A DNA stretch of 64,000 nt from Burkholderiaceae bacterium (GCA_023954015.1 JAMLIS010000011.1:54225-118224); one strand, 5' to 3'; counted from the stretch's first letter, positions 38,424 to 47,805 are shown. A program made the numbers and translations. Notes: a model not told the origin generated them from the letters alone.

Positions 38424-38960
38424 CTACTCGCTCCTTGCTCGATCGGATTGGGTGTGCTGCTGCGGGCCTTCGGCATCGCGTTGCCCGGCAGGCCCGGCGC
38501 CGTGCTCGTCGATCGCACGCGCCCAGGCGAGCGCCCAGGCCGGCGCGACTTCCTCGGGCAGATCGCCGGAGCTGGCGTCGTGCTGCAGCACCTCGCCGCT
38601 GCGACGCGCACCGAGCGAGGAGAGCAGCGCGTCGAAGCGCGCGCCGCCGTGGCAGAAGGTGTCGCCGTAGGTCCGGTCGCCCAGGGCGATGACGCCGTAG
38701 ACCACTGCGGAGAGATCCGGGCGCGTCGACTCGAGGCTGTCGATCAGCTCCTGCGCGTTGTCGGGCACGTTGCCGAAACCGTAGGTCGACGTGCAGACGA
38801 GAAAACGGCCGCCGGTCGAGAAGATGCCCGCGTCGAGCCCGTCCATCATGCGCAGCTCGACCTCGTGGCCCGCGGCCTCGAGCACCTGCTGCACTTCCTG
38901 CGCGACCATCTCCGCCGTTCCGGTCATCGTGGCGACGAGGATGGTGAGTGGCGACGGCAT
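38424..38960 (-). CDS. Flavodoxin-family protein
   Basis: A 178-residue protein of flavodoxin length and fold. The FMN phosphate loop ATMTGTAEMVAQEV is at residues 9-22, CTSTYGFGNVPDNAQ near 61-75 forms the isoalloxazine loop and YGVIALGDRTYGDTFCHGG near 90-110 is the second flavin loop. It resembles MioC and the FMN domains of diflavin reductases. I start at ATG 38960 because an AGGAG ribosome site lies 7 nt upstream. The last ~25 residues are an Ala/Gln-rich tail. It is divergent from an NADPH-dependent flavoprotein that could reduce it. Confidence 0.85.
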   Translation of the reverse strand: MPSPLTILVATMTGTAEMVAQEVQQVLEAAGHEVELRMMDGLDAGIFSTGGRFLVCTSTYGFGNVPDNAQELIDSLESTRPDLSAVVYGVIALGDRTYGDTFCHGGARFDALLSSLGARRSGEVLQHDASSGDLPEEVAPAWALAWARAIDEHGAGPAGQRDAEGPQQHTQSDRARSE

Positions 38961-39068
38961 TCCTGCGCTCCTTGTCGCGATGTTCATCGGCTGCCGGGCG
39001 TCGAAGGCAATAATGCGCCATCGCGCGCAACCGGCGCGCCTTTCCCCCACGCAACCGCGGTCCTGCTC

Positions 39069-40316
39069 GTGAGACACCTCGCCATCGTCGGCAGCGGCCC
39101 CGCCGGCTGCTATCTCGCCGACCAGCTGCTTCGCCTCGTCCCCGATGCGCGCATCGACATCGTCGAGCGCCTGCCGGTTCCCTTCGGCCTCGTGCGCTAC
39201 GGCGTCGCCCCCGATCACCAGGCAACGAAAGCCGTGTCGCGCCTGCTCGATCGCGTGCTCGCGCGCGACGAGGTGCGCTTCTTCGGCAACGTCGAGGTCG
39301 GCCGCGACGTGCGCCTGGACGAACTCAGGGAAATGTACGACGTCGTCGTGATCGCCACCGGCGCGCCACGCGACCGCCGCCTTGCCATTCCCGGCGAGAC
39401 GCTGCCCGGCGTGGCCGGCTCCGCCGCCTTCGTCGGCTGGTACAACGATCGCCCCGACTGTCGCGACCCGGGGCTGCGCGACGTGCGCGAGGCGGTGGTC
39501 ATCGGCAACGGCAACGTCGCGATCGACGTGGCGCGCGTGCTCGCGAAGACTCCCGGCGAACTCGCCGGTTCCGACCTTTCACCGCAGGTGCACGAGTGCC
39601 TCCTCGCGCAACCGATCGAAACGATCCACATCGTCGGCCGGCGCGGCGCGGCCGACGCGAAGTTCACGCGGGCCGAGCTTGCCGAGCTGGGCCGGCTGGA
39701 GGCAGCGCGCCCGGTCGTCGCCGAACCGCAGGCGCTCGAACAGGCCGAGCCCGCGGGCGAAGCGGCGGCGATCGTCGCACTGCTGCGCGGTTTCGCGCAG
39801 GACGAACGCGAGACGCGAATGCGCATCGTGTTCCACTTCGGGGCGACGCCCGTGGCCTTCGAAGGATCCGGCCGGCTCGAATCGGTGCGCTTCGCGCGTG
39901 CGGGCGGCGAGACGCTCGTGCTGCCCGCGCAACTCGCCGTCACCTGCATCGGCTACGAGGCCGTCGACTGCTGCACGGCTGCGGCCGGCGCCGGTGTGTT
40001 CGCCAACGAGGATGCGCGAATCGACGACCGTCTGTTCGTCGCCGGATGGGCCGGGCGCGGACCGTCCGGCACCATTCCGACCAACCGCAGCGAAGCGCAG
40101 CGCATCGCGCAGCGCATCGCGGTCGACTTCGCCGACCGCGGACGCGGCGGCGGCGAAGCGCTCGCGGCACTGCTCGCGTCGCGCGGCGTGCGCGTGATCG
40201 ACCATGCGGGCTGGCGCCGGATCGACTCCGCCGAAGTGGCGCGCGCGGGCGCCGGGCGCTGCCGGCACAAGTTCGCGTCGACCGAGGCGATGATCGACGC
40301 GGCGGCAACGCGCTGA
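39069..40316 (+). CDS. Adrenodoxin-reductase-like ferredoxin/flavodoxin NADP reductase
   Basis: A 415-residue two-dinucleotide-domain flavoprotein. The FAD Rossmann motif is AIVGSGPAGCYLADQLLR at residues 5-22, then RLPVPFGLVRYGVAPDHQATK (the adrenodoxin reductase/FprA signature) near 38-58. The NADP motif VVIGNGNVAIDVARVL lies near 143, and WAGRGPSGTIPTNRSEA near 327 is the C-terminal FAD site. It moves electrons from NADPH to a ferredoxin or flavodoxin. GTG 39069 faces the flavodoxin gene across 108 bp, so the pair is probably a functional redox couple. What it finally reduces is not visible here. Confidence 0.87.
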   Translation: MRHLAIVGSGPAGCYLADQLLRLVPDARIDIVERLPVPFGLVRYGVAPDHQATKAVSRLLDRVLARDEVRFFGNVEVGRDVRLDELREMYDVVVIATGAPRDRRLAIPGETLPGVAGSAAFVGWYNDRPDCRDPGLRDVREAVVIGNGNVAIDVARVLAKTPGELAGSDLSPQVHECLLAQPIETIHIVGRRGAADAKFTRAELAELGRLEAARPVVAEPQALEQAEPAGEAAAIVALLRGFAQDERETRMRIVFHFGATPVAFEGSGRLESVRFARAGGETLVLPAQLAVTCIGYEAVDCCTAAAGAGVFANEDARIDDRLFVAGWAGRGPSGTIPTNRSEAQRIAQRIAVDFADRGRGGGEALAALLASRGVRVIDHAGWRRIDSAEVARAGAGRCRHKFASTEAMIDAAATR

Positions 40317-40323
40317 GGGCGCT

Positions 40324-41931
40324 TCAGCGCGGCGCGCGGCTCTTCATCCGGTACATGTCCTCGTCGGCACGCGCGAGCAGCGTGTGGATCGTGTCGTGCG
40401 GCACGGCCTCGGCCAGGCCGACGCTGATGGCGACCGCGACGCCGGGCGCGATCTCGCTCCAGGCGAAATCCCGCACTGCGTTGCACAGCCGCTGGCAGAC
40501 CATGCGCGCGGTGCTTTGGCCCGAATCCGGAAAGACGATCACGAATTCGTCGCCGGCCAGTCTTGCGGGAAGGTCGCCCCGGCGCACCTGCGCCCGCAGC
40601 AATCCGGCGAGCGCCTGGAGCACGCGATCGCCGACCGCGTGCGAATGCCGATCGTTGATCTCCTTGAAGCGATCGACGTCGATCAGCGCTATCGAAGGAC
40701 CCCGGCGAGCCGCCGCGCCGCACCGGAGCGCCTCGGCAAGCGCCTGCTCGAGGTGCCGCCGGTTCGGCAGTTCGGTGAGCGGATCCTCGAGCGACCACTG
40801 TTCGAGTCGGCGCGATTCGACCTCGAGTTCGCGCAATTGCTGCGAACGACGGCGCAGTTCGAGCTGGCGCTGGGCGACGCGATCGTGGTGCTCGAGGCTC
40901 TCGCGGCGGATCTCGATGTCGCGCCGCGCGAGCGATCGAAGCTCGGCGAGCGCCTCGCGGCTGCGGTCTTGCGCGTCGAGCACGTCGCTCGCCAGCATGT
41001 GCCCGGTGCGGGCGATCTGCTCGTGCTCGACCGACAGCGCCACGTCGATCATCGCGCGCACCGAAGCGACCGCCACCGCGTGATCGTCCCTGCCGCGCGC
41101 CACCTCGCACTGGGCCCACATCGCGAGCGCATGCAGCCACGACGTGCGCGAGTGCCGGGCGGCGTACGCGGCCACGCGCGTGGCGTGCGAGTCGGCCTCG
41201 CCAGACGCGCCGCGCCATGCCGCGGCGATGCACTCGGCGAACGCGAGCAGTGCGCGCGGAGTCGGCTCGGCATCGTTGCCCAGTTGCGGGATGGGGGCGA
41301 GCTGCGCGAGGCCGCGACAGGCATTCAGTGCTTCTTCGAGCCGGGTGCCGTCTGCCGGATGCGAGTACAGGTGCCGCTCGACGCAGGCCCGCACGATCTC
41401 GCCGTAGCAGCGGTTCAGCCGCGGCTGGAAGGTCGCCGCCTCGCCGCAGCGCGCCGCATGGGCGGCTGCCTTGTCGAGCGCCTCCGCGGAGCGGTCGAAG
41501 TCCCCGTTGGCGATCAATGCGATGCCGCGCGCGTTGTGCGCGGAAGCGAGCAGTCGCGCATCGGCCAGCGGCTGCGCGAGCGAGGTCGCCATGATCGCCG
41601 AAGTGACCGCCAACTCGTTGCGCCGCAGGCAGCTGGCGACGTACGAGTAGATGACGAGCGAGCGTGCCTCGCCCGCCGCGTCGCCGGCCTGCTCGAAGAG
41701 CTGCACGGCGCGGTGCGCCGTGCGATGCGCGCTGCGCAGTCGCGAGACGAAAGTGTCCACCCGCGCGATGCGCAGCAGCGCCTGCGCCTGCCCCTGAAGA
41801 TCGCCGGCCTCGGCAGCGAGTTCCGAGGCGACGACCGCGCAGGTGCGCGCGTGATCGTGTTCTCCACGGCGCAGCGCGTCGTCGGCCAGCGCGAGCCGCG
41901 CACGCGTATCGTCGAAACGCGAATCGGACAA
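40324..41931 (-). CDS. TPR-like plus GGDEF-domain diguanylate cyclase
   Basis: A 535-residue cytoplasmic protein. About 350 helical residues resemble TPR repeats (ALADDALRRGEHDHARTCAVVASELAAE and similar). A coiled coil follows (about 330-385), then a GGDEF domain from about 390. The active-site motif reads AGDEF at 459-463 instead of GGDEF, and an RxxD inhibitory site (RRGD) lies five residues before it. AGDEF variants can be active, so it probably makes cyclic di-GMP with product inhibition. No membrane segment or EAL domain is present. Two CCCGTTCA direct repeats 11 bp apart (41960-41978) lie upstream of its start. Confidence 0.82.
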   Translation of the reverse strand: MSDSRFDDTRARLALADDALRRGEHDHARTCAVVASELAAEAGDLQGQAQALLRIARVDTFVSRLRSAHRTAHRAVQLFEQAGDAAGEARSLVIYSYVASCLRRNELAVTSAIMATSLAQPLADARLLASAHNARGIALIANGDFDRSAEALDKAAAHAARCGEAATFQPRLNRCYGEIVRACVERHLYSHPADGTRLEEALNACRGLAQLAPIPQLGNDAEPTPRALLAFAECIAAAWRGASGEADSHATRVAAYAARHSRTSWLHALAMWAQCEVARGRDDHAVAVASVRAMIDVALSVEHEQIARTGHMLASDVLDAQDRSREALAELRSLARRDIEIRRESLEHHDRVAQRQLELRRRSQQLRELEVESRRLEQWSLEDPLTELPNRRHLEQALAEALRCGAAARRGPSIALIDVDRFKEINDRHSHAVGDRVLQALAGLLRAQVRRGDLPARLAGDEFVIVFPDSGQSTARMVCQRLCNAVRDFAWSEIAPGVAVAISVGLAEAVPHDTIHTLLARADEDMYRMKSRAPR

Positions 41932-42228
41932 GAGGGTTTCCCGCTACCGAGGTTCTCGTCCCGTTCAGAACCCGTTCACACTACGAGCGTCCCCGCGTGA
42001 GGCCGGAAAACAACGCGCACTCGAGACGCGAGGCGCAGCCGTGGCGGGGCCGCGGCGAGATTCTTGCACCGCGGTCTCTCCGGCGAGCGGTGCTGTTTCA
42101 CGCTCACCATAGGCCATTCGACCTATTGCACCGATTCTCCCGCCCCTGCGGCGCCCGCCAGCCGCCGGACGGCGGCCGGCCTGTACCCTTTTCCTTTTCG
42201 CGACTTCGCCACTCCGGGAGGCAGGACG

Positions 42229-43806
42229 ATGACTTCGGCGAGCAGTTTCCGGCTCACCTATTCCACGATGTTCGACCCGCCGGCGGCGCTGCACGAGCGC
42301 TTCGACATCGCGCTCGACGAAGCGCGGCGAGCACTGGGCGCCGACCACGCGATGGTCGTCGACGGGCGGGAACGGCACGGCGCTTCGCTGTACGAGCTGC
42401 GTTCGCCGATCGACCGCGACCTGCTGGTGGGCCGCTTCGCCGCCGGCGACGCCGCCGACGTCGATGCAGCGGTGCAGGCCGCACGTCGCGCGCAGGCCGC
42501 GTGGGCGGGCACGCCGTGGGCCGAGCGCGTCGCCGTCCTGCGCCGCGTGGCTGCGCTGATCGACGAACGCGTCTACGCGATCGCCGCCGCGATGGCGATC
42601 GAAGTCGGCAAGAACCGGATGGAGGCGCTCGGAGAAGTGCAGGAGACGGCGGACCTGTTCCGCTGGTACTGCGACCAGTTCGAGCAGAACGACGGCTTTC
42701 GCCGAGACCTGCCGAACGACCCGCTCCCGGGCTTCGCCAGCGGCAACCGAACGCTGCTGCGTCCCTACGGCGTGTGGGCGGTCATCGCGCCCTTCAACTT
42801 TCCGTTCGCGCTCGCCGGCGGGCCGATCGGCGCGGCGCTCGTCGGGGGCAACACGGTCGTGTTCAAGGTCGCCACCGCGAGCTCGCTGTGCGGCCGGCTG
42901 CTGATGCAGGCGCTGCACGATGCCGGCGTGCCCCCCGGCGTCGCCAACTTCGTCAGCGGATCCGGCGGCGCCGTCGGCGAGGCGCTGGTCGCCCACCCCG
43001 ATATCGGCGGCATCACGTTCACCGGCTCCTCCGAGGTCGGCATGAGCATCGTGCGCCGCTTCGCGCAGCAGCGCTGGCCGCGCCCGTGCATCGCGGAGAT
43101 GGGCGGAAAGAACGCGGCGCTGGTGACGCGCGAGGCGGACCTGGAACGCGCCGTCACCGGCATCTGGCGCTCGGCTTTCGGACTGCAGGGGCAGAAGTGC
43201 TCTGCCTGCTCGCGGGTGCTCGTCGAACGCGCGGTCGCCGCCGAGCTGCGCGCGCGCCTGGTCGCCGCCGCCGAGTCGATCGCCGTGGGCGATCCCACCG
43301 AACGCGGCAACTGGATGGGCCCCGTCATCGACGAGCGCGCGCAGTTGCGCTATCGGCATTGCGTCGACCGCCTGAAGGCGGTCGGACGCATCGACGCCGG
43401 CGGGCGAGTGCTCGACGACGGCGCGCTCGCGCGCGGCTGGTTCGTCGCGCCCACGGTGGCGCAGGCCCCGCGCGACGACGCGTCGTGGCGCGACGAACAC
43501 TTCCTGCCGCTGGTGCTGGTCAGCGAAGTCGACTCGCTCGACGAGGCGATCGACGAGGCGAACCGCTCCAGCTACGGCCTGACGGCCGGCTTCTACGGAG
43601 CGCCCGAGCAGGCGCAACGGTTCCTCGACCGAATCGAAGCCGGCGTCACCTACGTGAACCGCCCGCAGGGCGCGACGACCGGCGCCTGGCCCGGCTACCA
43701 GCCCTTCGGCGGCTGGAAGGGCAGCGGCAGCACCGGCAAGGCGATCGGCTCGTTCTGGTATCTGCCGCTGTACCTGCGAGAGCAGTCGCAGACGATCGTG
43801 GCGTGA
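42229..43806 (+). CDS. 1-pyrroline-5-carboxylate dehydrogenase-type aldehyde dehydrogenase
   Basis: A 525-residue NAD(P)-dependent aldehyde dehydrogenase. It has the cofactor motif FTGSSEVGMSIVRRF near residue 264, catalytic Glu290 in CIAEMGGKNAALV and nucleophile Cys324 in GLQGQKCSACSRV. The QKCSACSR context is characteristic of glutamate-semialdehyde (P5C) dehydrogenases of the RocA/PruA kind, the last step of proline breakdown to glutamate. ATG 42229 has a GGGAGG ribosome site. It is convergent with the second Liv transporter (13 bp apart), so import and oxidation of amino acids may be linked. No proline dehydrogenase is seen. Confidence 0.85.
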   Translation: MTSASSFRLTYSTMFDPPAALHERFDIALDEARRALGADHAMVVDGRERHGASLYELRSPIDRDLLVGRFAAGDAADVDAAVQAARRAQAAWAGTPWAERVAVLRRVAALIDERVYAIAAAMAIEVGKNRMEALGEVQETADLFRWYCDQFEQNDGFRRDLPNDPLPGFASGNRTLLRPYGVWAVIAPFNFPFALAGGPIGAALVGGNTVVFKVATASSLCGRLLMQALHDAGVPPGVANFVSGSGGAVGEALVAHPDIGGITFTGSSEVGMSIVRRFAQQRWPRPCIAEMGGKNAALVTREADLERAVTGIWRSAFGLQGQKCSACSRVLVERAVAAELRARLVAAAESIAVGDPTERGNWMGPVIDERAQLRYRHCVDRLKAVGRIDAGGRVLDDGALARGWFVAPTVAQAPRDDASWRDEHFLPLVLVSEVDSLDEAIDEANRSSYGLTAGFYGAPEQAQRFLDRIEAGVTYVNRPQGATTGAWPGYQPFGGWKGSGSTGKAIGSFWYLPLYLREQSQTIVA

Positions 43807-43819
43807 ACCGGGGAAGCGG

Positions 43820-44809
43820 CTACAGCGGCTTGCGCAGCGCGTGCGCGATCTCGCCGACGATGCCGCGGCGAAAGGCCAGCACGCACACGACGAAGATCGC
43901 GCCCTGGGCGATCGTCACCCAGGCGCCGATCTGCGCGAGGTAGTTCTGCATCGTGATGATCACCGCTGCGCCGACCACCGGGCCGAACAGCGTACCAAGC
44001 CCTCCGACGAGCGTCATCAGCACCACCTCGCCCGACATCGTCCAGTAGACGTCGGTGAGCGAGGCGAGCTGGAAGACCAGCGCCTTGGTGGCGCCGGCCA
44101 GTCCCGACAGCGTCCCCGAAAGGATGTACGCGACGAGCTTGTAGCGGTCGGTGTCGTAGCCGAGCGAGGTGGCGCGCGCTTCGTTCTCGCGGATCGCCTT
44201 GAGCACCTGGCCGAAGGGCGAGTGCACGATGCGCCAGATCAGCAGGAAGCCGCCGAAGAAGACGACGAAGACGAGCGCGTACATCGCCCGCGGATCGTTC
44301 AGGTCGACGATGCCGAACAGCTTTCCACGCGGCACGCCCTGGATGCCGTCCTCGCCGTGCGTGAACGGCGTCTGCAGATAGAAGAAGAACATCATCTGCG
44401 CGAGCGCCAGCGTGATCATCGCGAAATAGATCCCCTGGCGGCGTATCGCGAGCAGCCCGGTGAGCCAGGCGAGCAGCGCCGAGCAGGCGGTGCCGAAGAG
44501 GATCGCCACTTCGGGCGTGAGGCCCCAGACCTTGGCCGCGTGCGCGCTCGCGTAGCCGGCGGTGCCGAGGAACATCGCGTGTCCGAAGGACAGCAGGCCG
44601 CCGAAGCCGATGAGCAGGTTGAATGCGCACGCGAACAGCGCGAAGCACATCACCTTCATCAGGAACACCGGGTAGACGGCCAGCGGCAGCAGCACGAATA
44701 CCGCCGCCATCAGCACGAATGCGTAGCGCTGGTAACTGGTGTCGGCCTGCGCGTGCACGCGCGACTTGCCGGCGGACGGCGCCGCGAGCGTGGAGGTGTC
44801 GTTCGCCAT
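43820..44809 (-). CDS. livM: Liv-type ABC transporter permease LivM (system 2)
   Basis: A 329-residue permease with about nine helices after a ~25-residue polar N-terminus. Signatures: LIGFGGLLSFGHAMFLGTAGYA near residue 65, SPFGQVLKAIRENEARATSLGYD near 195-218 and LVGGLGTLFGPVVGAAVI near 270. It is last in the second operon, 10 bp after livH, and its stop lies 13 bp from the convergent dehydrogenase. Confidence 0.93.
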   Translation of the reverse strand: MANDTSTLAAPSAGKSRVHAQADTSYQRYAFVLMAAVFVLLPLAVYPVFLMKVMCFALFACAFNLLIGFGGLLSFGHAMFLGTAGYASAHAAKVWGLTPEVAILFGTACSALLAWLTGLLAIRRQGIYFAMITLALAQMMFFFYLQTPFTHGEDGIQGVPRGKLFGIVDLNDPRAMYALVFVVFFGGFLLIWRIVHSPFGQVLKAIRENEARATSLGYDTDRYKLVAYILSGTLSGLAGATKALVFQLASLTDVYWTMSGEVVLMTLVGGLGTLFGPVVGAAVIITMQNYLAQIGAWVTIAQGAIFVVCVLAFRRGIVGEIAHALRKPL

Positions 44810-44819
44810 CGAGCGGGAC

Positions 44820-45704
44820 CTACTTCTGCGTGCCGAACAGGCCGGCCGGCTTGATCAGGAGGACGATCGCCATGATCACGAAGATCACGGTGTTCGACGC
44901 CTCCGGGTAGAACACCTTCGTCAGGCCCTCGATCAGGCCCAGCCCGAAGCCGGTGACGATCGAGCCGAGGATCGAGCCCATGCCGCCGATGACGACGACG
45001 GCGAACACGACGATGATCAGGTGCTCGCCCATCTGCGGGCTGACCTGGTAGATCGGCGCCGCCATCACGCCGCCGAAGCCGGCGAGCGCCACGCCGAAGC
45101 CGTAGGTGAGCGTGATCATCCGCGGCACGTTGATGCCGAAGGCCTGCACCAGTTGCGGGTTCTCGGTGGCGGCCCTCAGGTACGCGCCCAGCCGCGTGCG
45201 CTCGATCATGAACCAGGTGCCGAGGCAGACGACGGCCGAGGCCACGATGACCCACGCCCGGTAGTTCGGCAGGAACATGAAGCCCAGGTTCTGCGAACCG
45301 GTGAGCGCGGACGGAATCGGGTACGGCTCGCCCGAGGAGCCGAACCAGTTGCGGAACAGCCCCTGGATGATCAGCGCGAGCCCGAAGGTGAGCAGCAGGC
45401 CGTACAGGTGATCGAGCTTGTAGAGCCTCGCGAGCATCGTGCGCTCGATGATCATCCCGATCGCGCCGACGATGATCGGCGCCAGCAGCAGCGCCCACCA
45501 GTAGCCGATGCCCAGCCTCGAGAGCAGCAGGTACGCGGTGAACGCACCCAGCATGTACAGCGCGCCGTGCGCGAAGTTGATGATGTTCAGCAGACCGAAG
45601 ATCACGGCGAGGCCGAGCGACAACAGCGCGTAGAACGAGCCGTTGATCAGGCCGATCAGCAACTGGCCGAACAGCGCGACGGTCGGTATGCCGAAGATTT
45701 CCAT
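44820..45704 (-). CDS. livH: Liv-type ABC transporter permease LivH (system 2)
   Basis: A 294-residue permease starting MEIFGIPTVALFGQLLIGLINGSFYALLSLGLAVIFG-type, with NIINFAHGALYMLGAF near residue 40, RTRLGAYLRAATENPQLVQAFGIN near 170-192 and GGMGSILGSIVTGFGLG near 232. It forms the translocation path with LivM. It follows the binding-protein gene by 107 bp. Confidence 0.93.
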   Translation of the reverse strand: MEIFGIPTVALFGQLLIGLINGSFYALLSLGLAVIFGLLNIINFAHGALYMLGAFTAYLLLSRLGIGYWWALLLAPIIVGAIGMIIERTMLARLYKLDHLYGLLLTFGLALIIQGLFRNWFGSSGEPYPIPSALTGSQNLGFMFLPNYRAWVIVASAVVCLGTWFMIERTRLGAYLRAATENPQLVQAFGINVPRMITLTYGFGVALAGFGGVMAAPIYQVSPQMGEHLIIVVFAVVVIGGMGSILGSIVTGFGLGLIEGLTKVFYPEASNTVIFVIMAIVLLIKPAGLFGTQK

Positions 45705-45811
45705 CGACTCTGCGGTTGAATGAATCGGTCATCGCCCGCGCAGCCGGCGAACCGGCTGCGCGGGTGTCGGAGCCCGGGCCCGGCAGCCCGGGCGTGCTGC
45801 GGCCGGGCGGG

Positions 45812-47035
45812 TCAGGACTTGACGAGCGGGCAGCCGCCTTCGTTGAGCGGGCGGAAGGCCTGGTCGGCGGGAATCGTGCCGCGCAGCTTGTAGTAGTCGT
45901 ACGGGCCCTTCGACTCGCTCGGCTTCTTCACCTCGAAGAGGTAGGCCGGATGCAGCGTGCGTCCGTCGATTCGCGTCGTGCTCTTGCCGAACAGCGGATC
46001 CTCGGCGGGGCGCGACTTCATCTGCGCGACGGCCTTCGCTCCGTCATCGGAGTCGATCTCCTTGACGGCCTTCAGGTAGTCGAGGATGACCGCGTAGACG
46101 CCCGCGTGGTCGGACGACGGATAGACGCCCTTGTTGGCCGCGGCGAAGCGCTTCGACCACTCGCGCGTCTTGTCGTCGTGATCCCAGTAGAAGGTCTCGG
46201 TCAGCAGCAGGCCCTGCGCCTTGTCGAGCCCCAGCCCGTGCACGTCGGTGATGAACACCAGCAGGCCGGCCAGGCTCTGGCCGCCCTTGACGATGCCGAA
46301 CTCGGCAGCCTGCTTGATCGAGTTGATCGTGTCGCCGCCGGCGTTCGCCAGGCCGATCACCTTCGCCTTCGACGCCTGCGCCTGCAGCAGGTACGAGGAG
46401 AAGTCCTGCGTGGCGAGCGGATGGCGCACCGCACCGAGCACCTTGCCGCCGGCCCGCTTGACGGCTTCGGACGTATCGCGTTCGAGCGCATGGCCGAACG
46501 CGTAGTCGGCGGTCAGGAAGAACCACGTGTCGCCGCCGTTCTTGGTGACCGCGGTGCCCGTTCCGTTGGCGAGCATCCACGTGTCGTACAGGAAGTGCAC
46601 GGTGTTCGGCGAGCAGGCCTTGCCGGTGAGGTCCGAACTGCCGGGACCGGTGGCGAGGAAGGCCTTGTTCTTGTCCCTCGTGACCTGGCTCACCGCCAGC
46701 GCCACCGACGAGGTCGGCACGTCGGCGATCGCGTCGACGCCGTCGGTGTCGTACCACTGGCGCGCGACGTTGGAGCCGACGTCGGGCTTGTTCTGGTGGT
46801 CGGCCGAGACGATCTCGATCTTGAACTTCGGCTTGAACTGCTTCTGGAAGTCCTCGACCGCCAGCTTGGCCGCGACGACCGAGCCCGGACCGCCGATATC
46901 CGCGTACAGGCCCGACATGTCGTTCATGACGCCGATCTTCACGACGCCGCCCGAGACCTCGGCGTTGGCCGTCGCCGCGCCGAAGGCCAGCGCCATCGAA
47001 GCGACCAGCGCCGAAAACTTCACCTTGATTGCCAT
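45812..47035 (-). CDS. Liv-type periplasmic binding protein (system 2)
   Basis: A 407-residue binding protein with a Sec signal peptide (residues 1-28, ending ATANA) and mature start GGVVKIGVMNDMSGLYADIGG. Internal features AKVIGLANAGGDTINSIKQAAEFG and the C-terminal CPLVK segment match Peripla_BP_6 proteins annotated as amide, urea or short-chain acid receptors. The exact ligand is unknown. Unlike system 1 it uses Sec, not Tat. ATG 47035 has a GGAGGAAAG ribosome site. It sits between livF and livH. Confidence 0.9.
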   Translation of the reverse strand: MAIKVKFSALVASMALAFGAATANAEVSGGVVKIGVMNDMSGLYADIGGPGSVVAAKLAVEDFQKQFKPKFKIEIVSADHQNKPDVGSNVARQWYDTDGVDAIADVPTSSVALAVSQVTRDKNKAFLATGPGSSDLTGKACSPNTVHFLYDTWMLANGTGTAVTKNGGDTWFFLTADYAFGHALERDTSEAVKRAGGKVLGAVRHPLATQDFSSYLLQAQASKAKVIGLANAGGDTINSIKQAAEFGIVKGGQSLAGLLVFITDVHGLGLDKAQGLLLTETFYWDHDDKTREWSKRFAAANKGVYPSSDHAGVYAVILDYLKAVKEIDSDDGAKAVAQMKSRPAEDPLFGKSTTRIDGRTLHPAYLFEVKKPSESKGPYDYYKLRGTIPADQAFRPLNEGGCPLVKS

Positions 47036-47088
47036 CGTCTTTCCTCCTCGAGTGATGACCCTGCGGACCGGCCGCTGCGCCCGCCTTC

Positions 47089-47805
47089 TCAGACGCCGAG
47101 ATACTCGCGCAGCATGCCCATCTTCTGCTCCAGTTCGACCGCCTCGACGCTCTGGACGATGCGGCCGTGCTCCATGACATAGAACCGGTCGGCCAGCGGA
47201 GCCGCGAACCGGAAATTCTGCTCCACCATGACGATGGTGAACCCCTTTTCGCGCAGCAGGCGGATCATCCGCGCGAGGCTCTGCACGATCACCGGCGCCA
47301 GCCCCTCGGAGATCTCGTCGAGCAGCAGCATCTTCGCGCCGGTGCGCAGGATGCGCGCCACCGCCAGCATCTGCTGCTCGCCGCCCGACAGCCGCGTGCC
47401 CGGGCTCGTGCGACGCTCGGCCAGGTTGGGGAACATCTCGTAGATCTCGTCGAGGCTCATGCCGCCCGAGCCGACCTGCGGCGGCAGCATCAGGTTCTCC
47501 TCGCACGACAGGCTCGCGAAGATGCCGCGCTCCTCGGGACAGTAGCCGATTCCCAGGCGCGCGATCGCGTGCGGCGGCAGGTTCACCGCCTCTACTCCGT
47601 TGATCACGATCGACCCGGTGCGCCGGCCCACGAGCCCGACGATCGACTTCAGCGTCGTGGTGCGCCCGGCGCCGTTGCGCCCGAGCAGCGTGACGACCTC
47701 GCCGCGGTTCACGACGAGGTCCACGCCGTGCAGGATGTGCGATTCGCCGTAGAACGCGTGCAGGTCGGAGATGCGAAGGAACTCGACGCCGCGTTCAGTG
47801 GGCAT
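47089..47805 (-). CDS. livF: Liv-type ABC transporter ATPase LivF (system 2)
   Basis: A 238-residue ABC ATPase. Walker A is atypical in its middle: GRNGAGRTTTLK, with Arg where the invariant Lys is expected (GKT replaced by GRT). The signature RLSGGEQQMLAVARIL, Walker B MLLLDEISEGLAP and switch VEQNF are normal. The missing Walker A Lys would be expected to weaken ATP binding or hydrolysis unless it is a sequencing difference. LivF and LivG work as a heterodimer, which may tolerate one weak site. ATG 47805 overlaps livG by 11 bp. Confidence 0.9.
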   Translation of the reverse strand: MPTERGVEFLRISDLHAFYGESHILHGVDLVVNRGEVVTLLGRNGAGRTTTLKSIVGLVGRRTGSIVINGVEAVNLPPHAIARLGIGYCPEERGIFASLSCEENLMLPPQVGSGGMSLDEIYEMFPNLAERRTSPGTRLSGGEQQMLAVARILRTGAKMLLLDEISEGLAPVIVQSLARMIRLLREKGFTIVMVEQNFRFAAPLADRFYVMEHGRIVQSVEAVELEQKMGMLREYLGV

